Positions 1-12,900 of a stretch of DNA of 64,000 nucleotides are shown here, one piece after another. The stretch spans positions 30,388,837-30,452,836 of the forward strand of contig CM060069.1 in the NCBI GenBank assembly GCA_030533445.1, read 5' to 3'. Position numbers and translations under genes: made by a program. How positions within the stretch are numbered: the stretch's first letter is position 1; each line of letters starts with the position of its first letter. Origin of the DNA: Cyprinodon diabolis. Lineage: Eukaryota > Chordata > Actinopteri > Cyprinodontiformes > Cyprinodontidae. Under the pieces are notes generated by a model. The model did not search any database. It was not told the origin of the DNA and saw only the letters and a program-made list of their open reading frames with translations.

Positions 1-1402
1 AGCTGTTGCCGCTCAGCTGCAGCTTCATCTAGAACAAAACTCCCTGTACGAGAAATTTCAGTCTGGGTTTCGTTCTGCTCACAGCACTGAGACCGCTTTG
101 CTGAGAGTTACTAATGACATCTACATGGCAGCTGATGCTGGGTCTACATCTCTCCTTGTTCTCCTTGACCTAACTGCAGCCTTTGACACTGTGGACCATA
201 ACATCCTACTACACCGTCTTCATGCGGAGGTCGGTCTCTGTGACACTGTTCTGGACTGGTTTAAATCTTTTCCCTCCAATCGGCTGGAATGTGTTAGCCT
301 TGGCAAGGCTAAGTCCCAGGCTGTCTCTGTCTCCTGTGGTGTCCCACAAGGGTCAGTATTAGGGCCCCTGCTGTTTTCCCTTTACATGCTGCCTTTGGGT
401 CAAATCATTAATCGATATAACATCTCCTTTCACTGCTACGCCGACGATATACAACTTTATATTAGAACTGGAGCATCATCATCACCATCTTCACTTAATG
501 CTTTCACTACTTGCCTGGAAGAGATAAGGAAGTGGATGACTCAGAATTTCCTTCCGTTAAACTGCTTCAAAACTGAGACCATGCTGATCGGAACACATCA
601 CCAGGTTCAATCTTCAACTATGACGACTGTTTTCTTTTCTGGACAAGACATCCCCTTTTCCACCATAGTTACAAATCTTGGAGTTAGAATGGATTCTCAA
701 CTTACATTTGAAAATCACATTAAGCATCTGTTTAAAATCTGTTTCCTTCATCTTCGTAATATCTCCAAAATTCGTCCGTTTCTTTCTTTTTCTGATGCTG
801 AGACTCTCGTTCATGCATTTGTCTCCTCCAGGTTAGACTACTGCAACTCTCTGTTTGTTGGAATCCATAAAAAAACATCTTCAGAAGCTCCAATACATTC
901 AAAACAGCGCAGCCAGGATTCTCTTGAGGGCCCGCAAATTTGCCCATATTACACCTATTCTGCATGACCTTCACTGGCTTCCCATCACCTGCAGAATTCA
1001 ATACAAAATCGCGCTCATCACCCATCAGTGTTTAAACGGATCCTCACCGGATTATCTGAAGGACCTTCTCACTCCACATTCATCCACCAGATCTCTTCGA
1101 TCACAAGACTGCAACTTCCTTCACCTTCCTCGCTCCAGATTAAGGTCCATGGGAGATCGGGCTTTCGCTGTCGCTGCCCCCCGTCTCTGGAACTCTCTCC
1201 CAGATCATTTGAGAGCTCCACAACCACTGATTGATTTTAAAAGAGGCTTGAAGACTTTTTTATTTAAGCAAGCCTATTCTGCCTCCACATGATTTTTATG
1301 ATGTTGATTTTTATCTTTGATTTTATTTGCACTGTGTAGCACTTTGAGATTTTTGTTAATGAAAAGTGCGGTACAAATTGGATTGATTATTATTATTATT
1401 AT
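1..1402 (+). mobile_element. L2-group non-LTR retrotransposon, 5' end outside window
   Basis: The stretch holds the 3' half of a LINE: the reverse transcriptase core, the C-terminal region typical of the L2/CR1 group, a short 3' UTR and a terminal ATT microsatellite (about 1385-1402). The 3' UTR contains an AGCACTTTGAG-like block of the kind seen in fish LINE tails. The reading frame is open from base 2, so the element continues upstream of the window. The L2 assignment rests on the fingers/palm wording (AAFDTVDH, GVPQGSVLGPLLF, YADDIQLY) and the downstream RLDYCNSL and LHWLPI motifs, which I recognise from the family; no search was possible. The 5' target-site duplication cannot be seen. Confidence 0.88.
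2..1292 (+). pseudogene. LINE reverse transcriptase ORF, frameshifted
   Basis: The frame beginning at base 2 runs to a stop at 965-967 and carries RT motifs in order: an EKFQSGFR-like start, AAFDTVDH (palm motif A), GVPQGSVLGPLLF (motif B region) and the catalytic YADD box near 438-449. After RLDYCNSLFVGI the homology moves to the third frame (LQKLQYIQNSAARILLRARK, then LHWLPITCRIQYK, PRLWNSLP and FKRGLKTFLF, ending at 1292). The switch falls at the run of seven A residues near 869-876, which suggests a one-base homopolymer slip. The catalytic aspartates are intact, but the polyprotein is broken and the endonuclease is not in view. I read it as a dead copy of a retrotransposon ORF2, not a host gene. 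Confidence 0.85.
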
Positions 1403-3228
1403 AGGTTAATATATTACCAATATGCAAAGTCATTAGATCACTCTTTAAAAATATAACATGTTTTGCAATTATTTAATTTGTTTAAGCAATTATTTAAGTT
1501 GTCTTCATTATTTGATTGTACAGTCCCACCCTAAAGCAGGGATTTTCTTTCATAAATTTAATTCCAGAAGGAATCATGGCTATCAGCCTGTACAGAATAA
1601 ACTCAATGTTGGTTTTAGATGTTATACAATTCTTAATTGTTCACCTAGAGTAAATACTTGCTTAAGATTTGCTCAGCTCTGAGTCGCAGGTTTTAAAATA
1701 CTGTTAGGCAGATTGACAGGTTAGTACCACCAAACCTGTTCAGATATTTAAAAGTAGTTTTTTTCTTTTCAGAAGTAATACAAAGATAAGAAATCCTGAC
1801 TGTTATAAATGAAAACATCACTACTAGATTCACTTTATAAAATAATAAAAAAGGAATCTTTATATTTTTATGTTTTGTCAATTATACCCAAACTTTAAGC
1901 TTGCTTGGAGCTATTTCTAATATATATATATTCATGCTTTTCATCCTTATGATTGATTGGTATAATTTTCATTTTTTTATTTTATTTTATTTTTAGTCAA
2001 AGTAAAGCCCCTTATCTCTATCTTAAATGCTCATTCACCATTTCCAAGCTGTCACGTTAGCCCCTAACTTGTGAAATTGATTTGTAGAACCTCAGGTATA
2101 ATCAGGCTGCCATCTCATTAGAGACCTGTCAAAAATATATGTATTTTATTAGCTTTTCACCCATTCTCACAATTCGGCTGAAAGTTTTATGGAAGATAGA
2201 CATACAGTGGGGAAATGCAGATAAAAAAAGGCAAACATTTTCAATGTTTTTTAACACGAGGAGAGAATCATGTGAAGCATTTTAACATAATGTGTTTCAT
2301 CTTCATCCTGATTGATGAGGCATGTGAATTTGTTTGCAAGAACGGTAGAAGCAGTTCTGGTGAGATGCAGCTTTCACGCTCGTGCCTCCTCATATTTTGT
2401 TAGATAGTATGTATGTATAAATCTACAGTATATGAACGTGCATTACCATGCTGTTACCATTTGACCAGTCAGTTTGTAAGGTAATCAGCTTCTGTCTGCA
2501 ATGGGTTGGAAAGGATTGAATGAGACTATGGGTAGCATCAGCCTCTGTACATTTTTTTCATCACTTCTGATGTCAGTTCATGTCTCTCTGGAGTAGTGGA
2601 GCCGCAGGAGGCAGGAGCCTGCAGAGAAGATGAAGGCAGGGGACAGCAGAAGAGTCTTAGAGGTTTTTTCTTTCTGTCTGCTTTCCTTACTCTCCTTGTA
2701 TCCTGCAATCCTTGTTTTTTGCTTCTGCCACTTTTCATCTGAATCATAACTCTAAGAGTAGAGAGGTTCAGAATAAGCAGGTTATGTGTAAATTAAAGTC
2801 ATACAGGTGAAATGTGATATGCAACTCTAAGCGTAGGTGTGTGTCTGTGTCTGTGCATGTATCTGGTCGAGAATGCATGCAAAGATTTACCAGGATTTTT
2901 GGAAATCCAGACTGTGGATGTGGATTTCTATGACTCCTTTGTCAAATGAAGGTGAAGCTCATGTCTAGGAATTAAGTAGGTCAGGAAAATGAAGTCTAAC
3001 CTAATCAGACTTTTGCACATCGAGCTAATTTCAGAGTCACTTTAATCCCCTTTACCCTGACATTCGTTGCAGGGAGTTAGAAGGGTTCCATCTGAAATCT
3101 ATAGTTAAATGTTTGAACTCCCGCCTCGCTTGGAGGACTAAACAACTCAGAACTTGTTACTTCAGGTTTATGCTGCTCTACTTCAACAAACAAAGTTGAA
3201 TTTATGCACTTCTTCCATGCATGTATTG

Positions 3229-3453
3229 CAGGGTTCTCCAACTCTGGTCCTAAAAATCTACTGTCCTGCGGATTTTAAATGCATCACTGATCCAATGCAG
3301 CTAATCAAATTACTGAATTACATCTTTAGCATGCCATCTAGTTTGGCAAAGGCCTAGTAACAGGCCACTCATTTGATTCAGCTGTGTTGGAGAAGGGATT
3401 CATTTAAAACCTCCAGGACAGTAGATGGTGAGGACCAGGGTTGAAGAACCCTG
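3229..3453. mobile_element. hAT-type MITE, 225 bp, with 8-bp target duplication
   Basis: The ends are inverted repeats: CAGGGTTCTCCAACTCTGG at the left, and the right end reads CAGGGTTCTTCAACCCTGG on the reverse strand. The flanks are ATGTATTG (3221-3228) and ATCTATTG (3454-3461), an 8-bp duplication with one mismatch. CAGGG termini and 8-bp duplications are the hallmark of hAT elements. No transposase is present, so it is non-autonomous. Confidence 0.85.
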
Positions 3454-4060
3454 ATCTATTGACTAAACTGGACTATAGGTATGCTTGTGCCCAGGCCAGC
3501 TGACAGCTTGGATAGGTTCCAGAAAAATAGATAAAACTAGATATGGGCCCCCACCTATGGAATTTAAATTTCCCAAAGCCCCCAAATTTAACCCTAGCCA
3601 AATACATTACTGTATGTCAATATTTAGAATTGATTGGAAATATATATCTAAATTAAATTCTGGGTTTTTTTTTTCTTCAATTGGATAATTAAATTGGGGG
3701 AATTTCAAAAGAAAGTGAAGAAAATATTTGGAAAGAATATGCACATAGTGGAAGCCAGCTGCAGATCGTGTTACAATCCAAATCACTATGACTTGTTTGT
3801 TGTAGAAACAATTATTTCGGTTTTTAAAACTGAAAGATTAAATTTAAGATTTAGAATTTTCACTTTTCCAAATACAAATTTTGCATTGACTGGCATTGAC
3901 TTTCCATACCTGCTGCTGTCCAATTTTACCTATCTATACTCTTCGGCTTGTGAGACCTGTTTGAATCACAAGCTCAAAATGTTATGGTTAGAATTTTTAT
4001 TTAGTAGTAGATATTCTACAGCAGGATCTGTTTTTTCAATGCTGCTCACCTTCAGCTAAC

Positions 4061-4985
4061 GCCCCTGTCACACCATGACGATTTAGTCTAGCATATGCCT
4101 GTATCGAAAATCTGGCAAAAACGCTGGCCTACATTGGAAAAATTATGGGTATGTTTTTTATAGGTTATGATTATGCTAAAGCATGCTGGTATAGGGCAAG
4201 TACACCGAGAAATGCCAGCATATGCTCATACATGGGCCATAAGTTTCAGGTAAGTTATCTGATCATTGACAAATATTAAATGTAAGTTACTCATAAGTCG
4301 TGGCAACTGGCTTATCGAAAACCTATGAGTAACTTCTGCATAACTTCTGCAAACTTATCTAGAACTTATCTCCAACGCATATCGACATATTTGACGTGTT
4401 TCAAATGACCAGTGAAAGTGTATCTAAGTTACAGCTACTGTATAATGGTGTATTGGCAGTGTTTTTGTATAAAAAGGGGTTCACATGAGGAAACCCATCA
4501 GTTCTGCTCCCGACTGCATCCGCATCATAGAGCGAGTGTGAAGGTTCACTCCCACAGAAACCACCCACTGCAAACCTTCTTTCTTTCTTTTTCTTTTTCC
4601 TATTTATTTATTATTTTTTTCTGGGTGTGCGTTAAAGAGCAGCTACGTTAATACCATGATCAAAGACATCTTTTTATGCAGACTGGGTGCCTGCGTATTG
4701 CTGGTCCCCTCAGGATCAGCGATACGCCTGAGAGGAGCAGCTTTAACTGATGCTTTGTACTGCCATTTAAATGATGCTTGTGCATCAATTCATTGGCATT
4801 ACGCTGCAGTGCGTTATGCATAAGTTAGCCTGAGAATGGACATAAGTTCTGGATGCATAATGAATACTCTATGCATACGCCCAAAATTAAAACAATACAT
4901 AGAAAGTTCAGCCTATGCCAGTGTTTTAGGATTTTCTTGGACCTCGGGCATACGCTGTCGAAATCGGCTAGGAGTGACAGGGCCC
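4061..4985. mobile_element. Non-autonomous DNA transposon with CCCTGTCA-type inverted ends
   Basis: The left end (GCCCCTGTCACACCATGACG) and the reverse complement of the right end (GGGGCCCTGTCACTCCTAGC) align over about 40 bases, through a shared GATTT block to a shared TATGCC or GTATGCC. The interior, about 0.9 kb, has no recognisable transposase and carries many short GCATA/TATGC repeats. I could not fix the target duplication, so the superfamily is left open. Confidence 0.65.
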
Positions 4986-6793
4986 CAAGATCCTGCAGGT
5001 GCAGTGGCTTACACACATGCATTCACATCCTAACAGGACATAGTCTAAAGGACTGTTCAAAGGACAGTTCAAAGGTGAGAGTGAACCATTAGTTGGCTGT
5101 AGCTGTGGCTTGAGGATTGTTCCTCAGATGAGAGTTGCTCCATCCCTTCTATATCAGTGATGGAGCAGCTGGTTGACTCACAGCAGAGAGGAGGATTCAG
5201 GCTTCCTATTTTCCTTATTTCCATATTCAAACTCAATAGACTCCAGTAATCTGCTTTATTTTGCAAATGGGGGCAACAGTTTCTCCTCCACTACAGCAAG
5301 GACAAGTTGAAAGTAAAGAAAATAGGAAATGATGTGTTCATACTTGGCCTATCCCTGGAAAAACATTGGGATGCTTGGCACACCATCATTTACTTTTGCA
5401 TTATGCTGAGTAACTTTGGTTACACTAATTATTCTATTTCTTCCCTTTTGCATTGTTAAATCTAACTTACTTTAATTTGATCACTTTTGATAAATTAGGT
5501 TTGGGAAAAAGGCCACATCTGACCCTTACCTCATCTTTTGGATCCCTCCATTTACCTAATACATAAATATATCCCACTTGTCCCCTCCCTCTCTGATTTA
5601 CCAGACTGAATACCTTAATTTTATCCTACTCATCTTCCGGATCAGTCTTCCTTCCAGGTTAATCCAGTTCATCCACCCTTTCACATTGTTTCACTGAAAT
5701 ATGTCACCTTTTTTTTCCTACTCATTTCTCATTAATGACCTTTCCCGTCCTTTTATTAACATCCTTTTTTATTATGCCTTTTCACCCTGTCATCCCTTTT
5801 TATGACCCCTCGTCTCTCTTAATCCACTTGAGCTGCCTGTTCCCTAGTTTTTAACAAACCTGTTTTGTCTTTATTAGTTCTATTCATGGCTTTTTATGAA
5901 TCTTTTCATTATGCCTCCTTAACACTTTCCCTTCTTCTGTCCCTTTTCTTAATTCACATTCACTTTATGTCATATCCACAGATCTTTTTTGTTGTTTCGG
6001 CATTTTCTCCTCCCACTCCCCAGGGTGGGTGGCAGGTGCAGGCTGCCCAGCTGTGGCCCATCAAGGCGCATCTGAAAAAGTTTATAGATAAGTCAGCTCC
6101 ATAAAACAGATGTTAAATCATTTTGCAAACATAAGTGGTGATTATGCCCTAGTCTCTTTCCGTTCTCTTTTCTTACAAGTTCTGCCTCTAGATTTCTATC
6201 TTATTGACTCTATCAATCTAGTCCCTGATTGTTATCATTTGTGTGAAGATTACCTATCTTCATCTAAAAACTAAAGAACCACAAGGCAGCTAGACTTCAG
6301 TTCTGTAGTTGAAAGCATTTCACTCATTTATCAAGCTTGGGTATACACAAAACAGGGCCTGAAACTTGCATAAACCACTTCCCATGCAAAGGATATGATT
6401 AATCAAAGGCAAACTTGGTATGGAAATGTACGGGTGCTCACACCAACTCTGACCCATCGGTACGGCAAATTTTGGAGAGAGGGGGAAATTAGCGGCACAG
6501 ATGGTAACTGAGAGGAAATTAAGCCAGATTTCATCACAATTACTCTCAGACATTTGATTTCACTTATATAAAACTTTAATCACAAATTAACTTTATCAGA
6601 TCCAAAACAATTGTTTGATTTATTTTGGAACTGACAGGCCCTGTCACAACAGTTTAAATTCAAAAACAAAGTGCAGATATATTTAGATGTTTCCTCAACA
6701 TTCCTCTCTCTGGTGATCGACAGGATGAGTCAAACTACAGATCAGTAAATAAATATAATAAAGTTTGAAGAACTCACATAAATTGCTGTAAAC

Positions 6794-6995
6794 CAGGCAT
6801 CCCCAAAGTCGGTCCTCGAGGGCCGCAGTCCTGCAGGTTTAAAATTTTCCCTGCTCCAGCACAGCTGATTTACATTGATAGTTGATTAGCAGGCTTTTGC
6901 TGAACTGCAATCATCAGAATGAGCTTTGCTAAAGCAGAGAAACCTCTAAAACCTGAAGGACAGCGGCCCTCGAGGACCGACTTTGGGGATGCCTG
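6794..6995. mobile_element. hAT-type MITE, 202 bp, perfect 8-bp target duplication
   Basis: The terminal inverted repeat is about 34 bp, beginning CAGGCATCCCCAAAGTCGGT and including a CCTCGAGGGCCGC block found at both ends. The flanks CTGTAAAC at 6786-6793 and 6996-7003 are identical. The interior has no coding capacity. The perfect duplication and near-identical ends point to a fairly young insertion of a non-autonomous hAT element. Confidence 0.92.
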
Positions 6996-7499
6996 CTGTA
7001 AACCTTTCCGTGGTTTCCAGCATGAATTGGTGAATTGAACCTAAACAATAATTCTTCCTGAAGAAATGATTAGAAACACAATAATTAAGTGAATTAATCC
7101 ATAAATCTGGGATATCATCCAGTGATAAGCACGATGGTGCCTGATTGTCCTTGTTAAGATTATCTACATCCAATTCTGAAGGTGTCAGTAATAACACTTC
7201 TTTTATTTTTTTTTTTTATTCTTTTTTCCTTTTCTTCTTCTGTTTTTCTGCTCTATTTACATTGCAGTGTCCATATAAACTGTTAAACTCCCTGCATAAT
7301 TATAATAAAGCAATTTATATGCATGAAACAGGCGGAGCAGTATGGCAATTGCCATACTGCTACACTTGTGAAAGTAAAATCTGTTGGGCTCTTTTTGGCA
7401 TCAAGACAATTATTCTTATTGCCACATTGCCAGACAGGACACTGTAAAAACAAAACAAAAATAAAATAATAACAATAACACTTCTTTACCAAATATATT

Positions 7500-7776
7500 C
7501 CAAAAAAAGGAAATTGAAAACAAACCATTTGACTTTGTTTCCAAGTTTGAAGACGTTTCGCTTCCCATCCAGGAAGCTTTTTCAATTTGAAAAGTCAGGA
7601 ATAGCGTTAAGTATAAAGCCTTGAACTCAATGCTATTACTGACATTTTAAATTGACAAAGCTTCCTGGATGGGAAGCGAAGCGTCTTCAAACTTGGAAAT
7701 AAAGTCCAGTGGATTGTTTTTAATTTTCTTTTTTTGGAAGACTATGACCTGGATGGCTGAGAATCTTCACCAGCAT
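7500..7776 (+). mobile_element. Fold-back element with 15-bp target duplication, copy 1
   Basis: Two arms of about 90 bases (7500-7588 and 7649-7739) are inverted copies of each other; they share the block CTTCCCATCCAGGAAGC and its complement. After the second arm comes a tail ending GAATCTTCACCAGCAT. The whole is flanked by identical 15-mers TTTACCAAATATATT (7485-7499 and 7777-7791). A variable-length duplication this long suggests target-primed insertion of an RNA copy rather than a cut-and-paste transposon. A relative with the same tail lies at 33482-33644. The family is not one I can name with certainty. Confidence 0.75.
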
Positions 7777-9040
7777 TTTACCAAATATATTTACTTGACT
7801 TTCCACCTCTCACATAAATTAGTTGTTAGAGCATTGCACTAAGGTCCCGGTGTTTAACACCCACACACTCCCACAGACTGCCACTCTGGGTCCCTTAAGA
7901 CCCAGAACCCCGAGACTGCTCCCCAAGCACCAACGATGGCAGCCCACTGCACCCCAAGAGGATGGGTAAAATTCAGAGAGTGAATTTCCCCATTGTAGGT
8001 CAAGAAAGGATTTTTATTTAAACACTCAATGGTATTCATGCAGTGCTTTTCATAGGCCAATTATTATGTAATATGGGTGCGTTGAGGGTGTAGGTACCAG
8101 ATCTGCTCATGTGGTCAGATCTGGTCGGGGCCCTGCCCTTTTATTAAGATGTCATTATATGCCAAATCCACTCAAACAAACTGTATTGTACCCGTATCCT
8201 AAGAATCAAATCTCTTTTAAAGTCTCAACATATTATTACCTATATTTGCTATTATTATACATTCCATTGCCGATCTAAAGTAGCCAAAAATAGAAATGGT
8301 CATTGTCAGTCTTGCAGGAAAGTAGTGCGTTCTAAGACTGAGCTCTACCATTTAAAAAGGTGACTTTTTAAATGAACTGAACTTTACTTGTTTGCTCTCT
8401 TGCTTATTCCTTGAAGGAAGAAATGAGTAATGTGATGTGGGAAGATGTGGGAAACATCATCTGGCCAATAAAACACCAAACATCTGTCAAACTCAGTTCT
8501 TTGGATGAACTCACCGTTTATTGGAATTGCAGTCATCTATCTGGTCTGTTATCTTAGCTAAGTTTTGATAAACTCCAGTAGTGATATTAAACAATAATTT
8601 ACCAACGACTAAAGGTTTATTAGATTAAAATGTTTTTCATCCAATTAATTGACAATGTCAGCCTAAAATAACTATTTCTTTCAGTGTAGTAGTGTTACCA
8701 ACATCTATGAGAGGGTGCTGCTGTTCATTCTTAAGTGCAGCCTCACTGGTATTACAGTAGAAGTCATGCTGGAACCGAAGCATACAAAAGAAGAAACTTT
8801 AATCGTTTGAGAGTTCGGTCCAGGATTATGTACGATGTTTAATAGTGACAATGAAGTCGGTGCAGTAAATTCCCATGGCTGGTAGTACGACTGGCATTTT
8901 ACTGTCATATTTTCTGTTTCCGCATAGCATTAGCTTCTTACCTGCATATAACATTCTTCTCCTTGTGTTTTTTCTATAGCCGTGTTCCACTCAGCATAAC
9001 TGAAGAGCATTCATCTGGAAGGTTGTGTCTTTCTTAATCC

Positions 9041-9569
9041 CAATTTACACTACCCTCTGAAAACCGATCCTTGCCGAGCTTGGTTGCTTACGACCTTTTA
9101 CATGCTAGCACGGTTCCTCGCCTCCTAGTGGCCATCTGTGGTACTACTGCTCTCTAGAGGTAAAAAAGCAAACCAACATGGCAGCGCCCGTAAAATTCAA
9201 AAAGTTTGCAGAAAGTCAGGCGAAGAACGCAGCCTTTGGTGAATCACACTGCTAAGCAGAATAATCACTGGAAATCATGTGGCACGATAGGGACACTAGT
9301 ATTTTTATGAATGTCTGAAGTTTTATGATTACAGAGACTGACCATAAGGAGATGACACACTCTGCTCATGCACTCTATGTTATCAGAAAACCGAGCAAGA
9401 ACTAAACCGCAGCGAGCCCTACTGATGAACTAGTATAATTTTAGCGCAGTTCGGTTGTGTCTGGGACAGTCCAGTTCAGTTGTGCCTGCCATCTACACTC
9501 AACAGTTATATCAGTTACCATACTTGGACCGATCTCGGCATGGTTTTTTAAAAGGGTAGTGTAAATGGT
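9041..9569. mobile_element. Short inverted-repeat DNA transposon, about 529 bp
   Basis: The left end reads ATTTACACTACCCTCTGAAA and the right end, reversed, reads ATTTACACTACCCTTTTAAA; both then reach a TGCCGAG block. The interior has no recognisable coding sequence. The exact terminal base and the target duplication are unclear, so the superfamily is not assigned. Confidence 0.65.
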
Positions 9570-9634
9570 GCTTCAATCTTTCTAGAATCACTCACCCTCA
9601 GACATTAAAAAACTTCACTTTTTTTATCCAGTAA

Positions 9635-9915
9635 AGCCGGGCGTACACTGTACGATTTTTGCCCTTTTCGGGGTGATTTTCAAGTCGTGCGAGAATTTTC
9701 AGATCGGGCCGACTTTCAGCCTGATCGTGCTTCGTGTACAGTGTACAGGGGGTAACGAGGGGCGATCAGCCTCTCACAGCAACCTCTCGATTAGGAATCT
9801 TAAGGTCAGGGGAAAATCAAACGTTTGATTTTCTCCCGACCGTCGTGGGCAAATAAGGGCAAATAAGGATTCTGCTTTGTCTTCTTCTTCCCAGATGTAA
9901 ACACAGAATCATGGT
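9635..9915. mobile_element. Truncated copy of a dispersed fish DNA-transposon-like repeat
   Basis: The stretch begins AGCCGGGCGTACACTGTACG and contains the inner echo GTGTACAGTGTAC near 9736-9748, then GATCAGCCTCTCACAGC and GACCGTCGTGGGC. It resembles a repeat I recall from several teleost genomes. The matching inverted right end is not visible, so this copy is probably truncated. The right boundary is approximate. Confidence 0.4.
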
Positions 9916-12900
9916 GGGGGTGCAAGTGAAAGGTAATTATTTCTGTAAAATTCAAAGACCGTAGTAACCACAATTTCTCAGCCATGTCTTTGTCAAAATA
10001 TGTCGTCGCCTTTGCTTTTTAGGGCCTTCTGCACAAAATTGCACAAATTGCCAGGCGCTACATTTGTTCTTGACCATTAATCCCCGCAATCTACAGTTTC
10101 AGTCCATTGATTTCTGAACCACTCTCTAACCTTCAGTTGTATAGCCATTAAAAAGTTTGGTTAAGTTGTACTCCAGGCGTAAATACAGCATTGAACTGGA
10201 TCCTAAATTAGCCTCAAAGGGGTTAAAATAAAGCTCAGTCACGGAAGCTGGAGTTTACCACCTGAATACTGCCCATTTGGCTGTGCTGCTTGGTTGAGCA
10301 GCTGTGACTTCTCTACTGTGTTTGAAAGGCAATGATTTGGTGATAGAAAAGTGGAGAGAATTATGCAAAACATTTGGACAATGATGAAAGAAACACATGC
10401 TAACGACTACCATGAAAGATGGGGAAGGCTTTTGTATGTCAAAGCATAGAGCCAATTTTTAACATTCATCTGAAAGGAAACAGAACCAGCTGTTTAAAAG
10501 TGCTGCTAACAACATAAAGCCTCTCTTCATACTTGGTTGCCGAATTATACAAAAAACAGGAAACTATATTATCTCCACTGTCCATCTTATTAAAACGAAG
10601 AGGCAAATAATCTGACACAATGTCAGAGTTACATACCCTGTCTTTTCAGTATAGCTTAACATTGCTGTACATTGGAAATTATAAGGTTTTCACATATTTT
10701 ATTCTTTATTGTATTCAGTAATGGAATAGGTTCCTGTATAGTTATATTGTATAAATATGTTTATGCATATCTTTTGATTAAGATTATTACTGCTTAAGTG
10801 ATTTGATTCTGTGTATTATACACCTGCTACAAGAAATTGATCAAATGCAATGATGTACTGCTTTTTAACTCAGCATAATGTTCAAAATACTTATCCTTTG
10901 ATGTTATAAAAAAACTTGATCCAAGAGAAAATTCGTGTTTTTAAGAAAATGTTATATTGTTATTCAATCAGGTTAGTCAATCAAGAAGATCAATACATTT
11001 AAGATCAATTCAATAATCAATCATTTGCATACCACTCTTCTTGCTGCCATCTGGAAGCCAATCTCCAAAAACTGCCTTACAGAATTTGTGTCCAACCTTT
11101 ACAGTAAATACTTTCCAAACATCTGCTGTTGTATTTTTAATTGATCCTAGCGTTTCCACATCATCTGTTGAAGGTTTTGCCTTCAATTTTCCTAAGTTAC
11201 AGTCCAGGAAGTCCTAAAATAAACTTTCTAGACATGCAAAACTCCCACTTTGATGTCTCTTTTTTTGTATCTCTCTATGAAATTCAGTCCTTCCGTCCTC
11301 CAATTCACCCCTTCCTCTTTCATTGCCAATCAATATATGTATGGTTCTTGCTGGTAAATTTGCAGTAACTTGCTCGTAATCTGTATCCAACAGTCTTTTG
11401 TCCATTCTTCGCTATCAGAAATGTGTTTGTTGAGGTAGTCAGGAACATAATGAACATTGTGCCATAATTGTCTTGCCAAGACACAATGGAATAAGAGTAG
11501 ACCGATGAATCGTCAACTCAAGAAACCCAATCAGATCACATTGAAACAGCACCTCTTCATATTTATTATTTTACTGTGCTAAGCGTTTTTTTTTAATCTT
11601 ATCTTGTTTTAGTAATTTGTCTTTTTTGTTCAGGAAATTATATAGACCACATCAGTTTAGACGTAATACAATCATTGAGGTTGGACGGATTTGAATCTGT
11701 TTATTGCGCTTCACTGAAAACCCAACATGCTTCATTTCTGGGGGTATGTACAGGTTGGCCTCTCCATCTGGTGGAGCTTGTTGCATTTTGTGCTGAATAG
11801 TAATGTGACGTTTTCTGACATGAGCACACTTCAGTTTTACTGTGGAAATGCTTTTTTTCTTTTTTTATTAAAAACAGTTTGAATCAAAGTGCTTGTTAGT
11901 AGAAAAAAGCCCAGAGATAGAGTCAGAGATAGAAATGTGTCAGTATGATCACTGATCCATCTGATTGGAGTAGCCGCAAGAAATGCTAAAACAGGGATGT
12001 CTTTCTTTTAGGGAACGCACAGCATTTTTCTCACTAAAATTAGAACTGTGGAACATGAGGCCATAGGGAGAGTTGTCAGAAATATGGCGGCAATTGAAAT
12101 GTTGCTGCACTTCTACTCATCGCTCTCAGTTTTCCTACTCTACTTGATTTACCTTCTCCTGCCACCAAGAATATCTCAACAAATTAATTATTTTCTCCTT
12201 TTGTTTGAAAAAAATGCTATGTATCATCTAGTGGACTATATTGGGAAACTAGAATAATCCATTGTATTAGTTAGCTGGGGTTTGTACACAGGTATTTGAA
12301 ACCTGGAATAAATTACTTTGCCAGGCACACTTGTATCTAGGCTTTTTAGGATGAATAATATAATGTGAAATATAACTTCAAAATCTTTGAGAAATGATTG
12401 AAGGGGGTTTTAGGAGCCATTTTTGAAGCAGTAGACAAGAAGTGGACAAAACTGAAGAGCTTTTACCATTTCAGTCTCCGTGATTCTTCCTTTCAGAAAC
12501 ACAAAATGTAAACAGTTTGATCAAATTTAAGAATATTTCAACAAAGTACAAAGAAATCTTAGCTGTAGTCACTCCATTTTATGACAAAAGAACAAAGGCA
12601 GAACTCCCCTCAAAAGTATGAATCACCAGACCTTGTTAAAAAAAAAAGCTCTGAATGATTAAATCTTCAACTGTGAAACAGAACATTTTTGACAGAAAAT
12701 AAGATTTTGAATATGCCATAGATCAAGATAAGAATAAAGATAATTGACATAGTACTCCATATAGGGGCTGTTTGTAGTGTCAGAATTTCAATCTGAGCCT
12801 ATTTGTGACCTCAGTATTTACTAATATAATCATATTTCGAGTTTGACACTTGCACAGATAGATCAGATTGTTCTAAGGCATCAAAAATAATGAGGCCTTT

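Noticed and set aside
3694..4059. 121-codon frame ending beside a TIR element
   Set aside because: No recognisable motif; the composition looks like AT-rich intron.
5940..6104. Possible exon after a CTCCCCAG acceptor-like site near 6022
   Set aside because: The translated GGWQVQAAQLWPIKAHLKKF matches no MMP propeptide segment and no donor or family was recognised.
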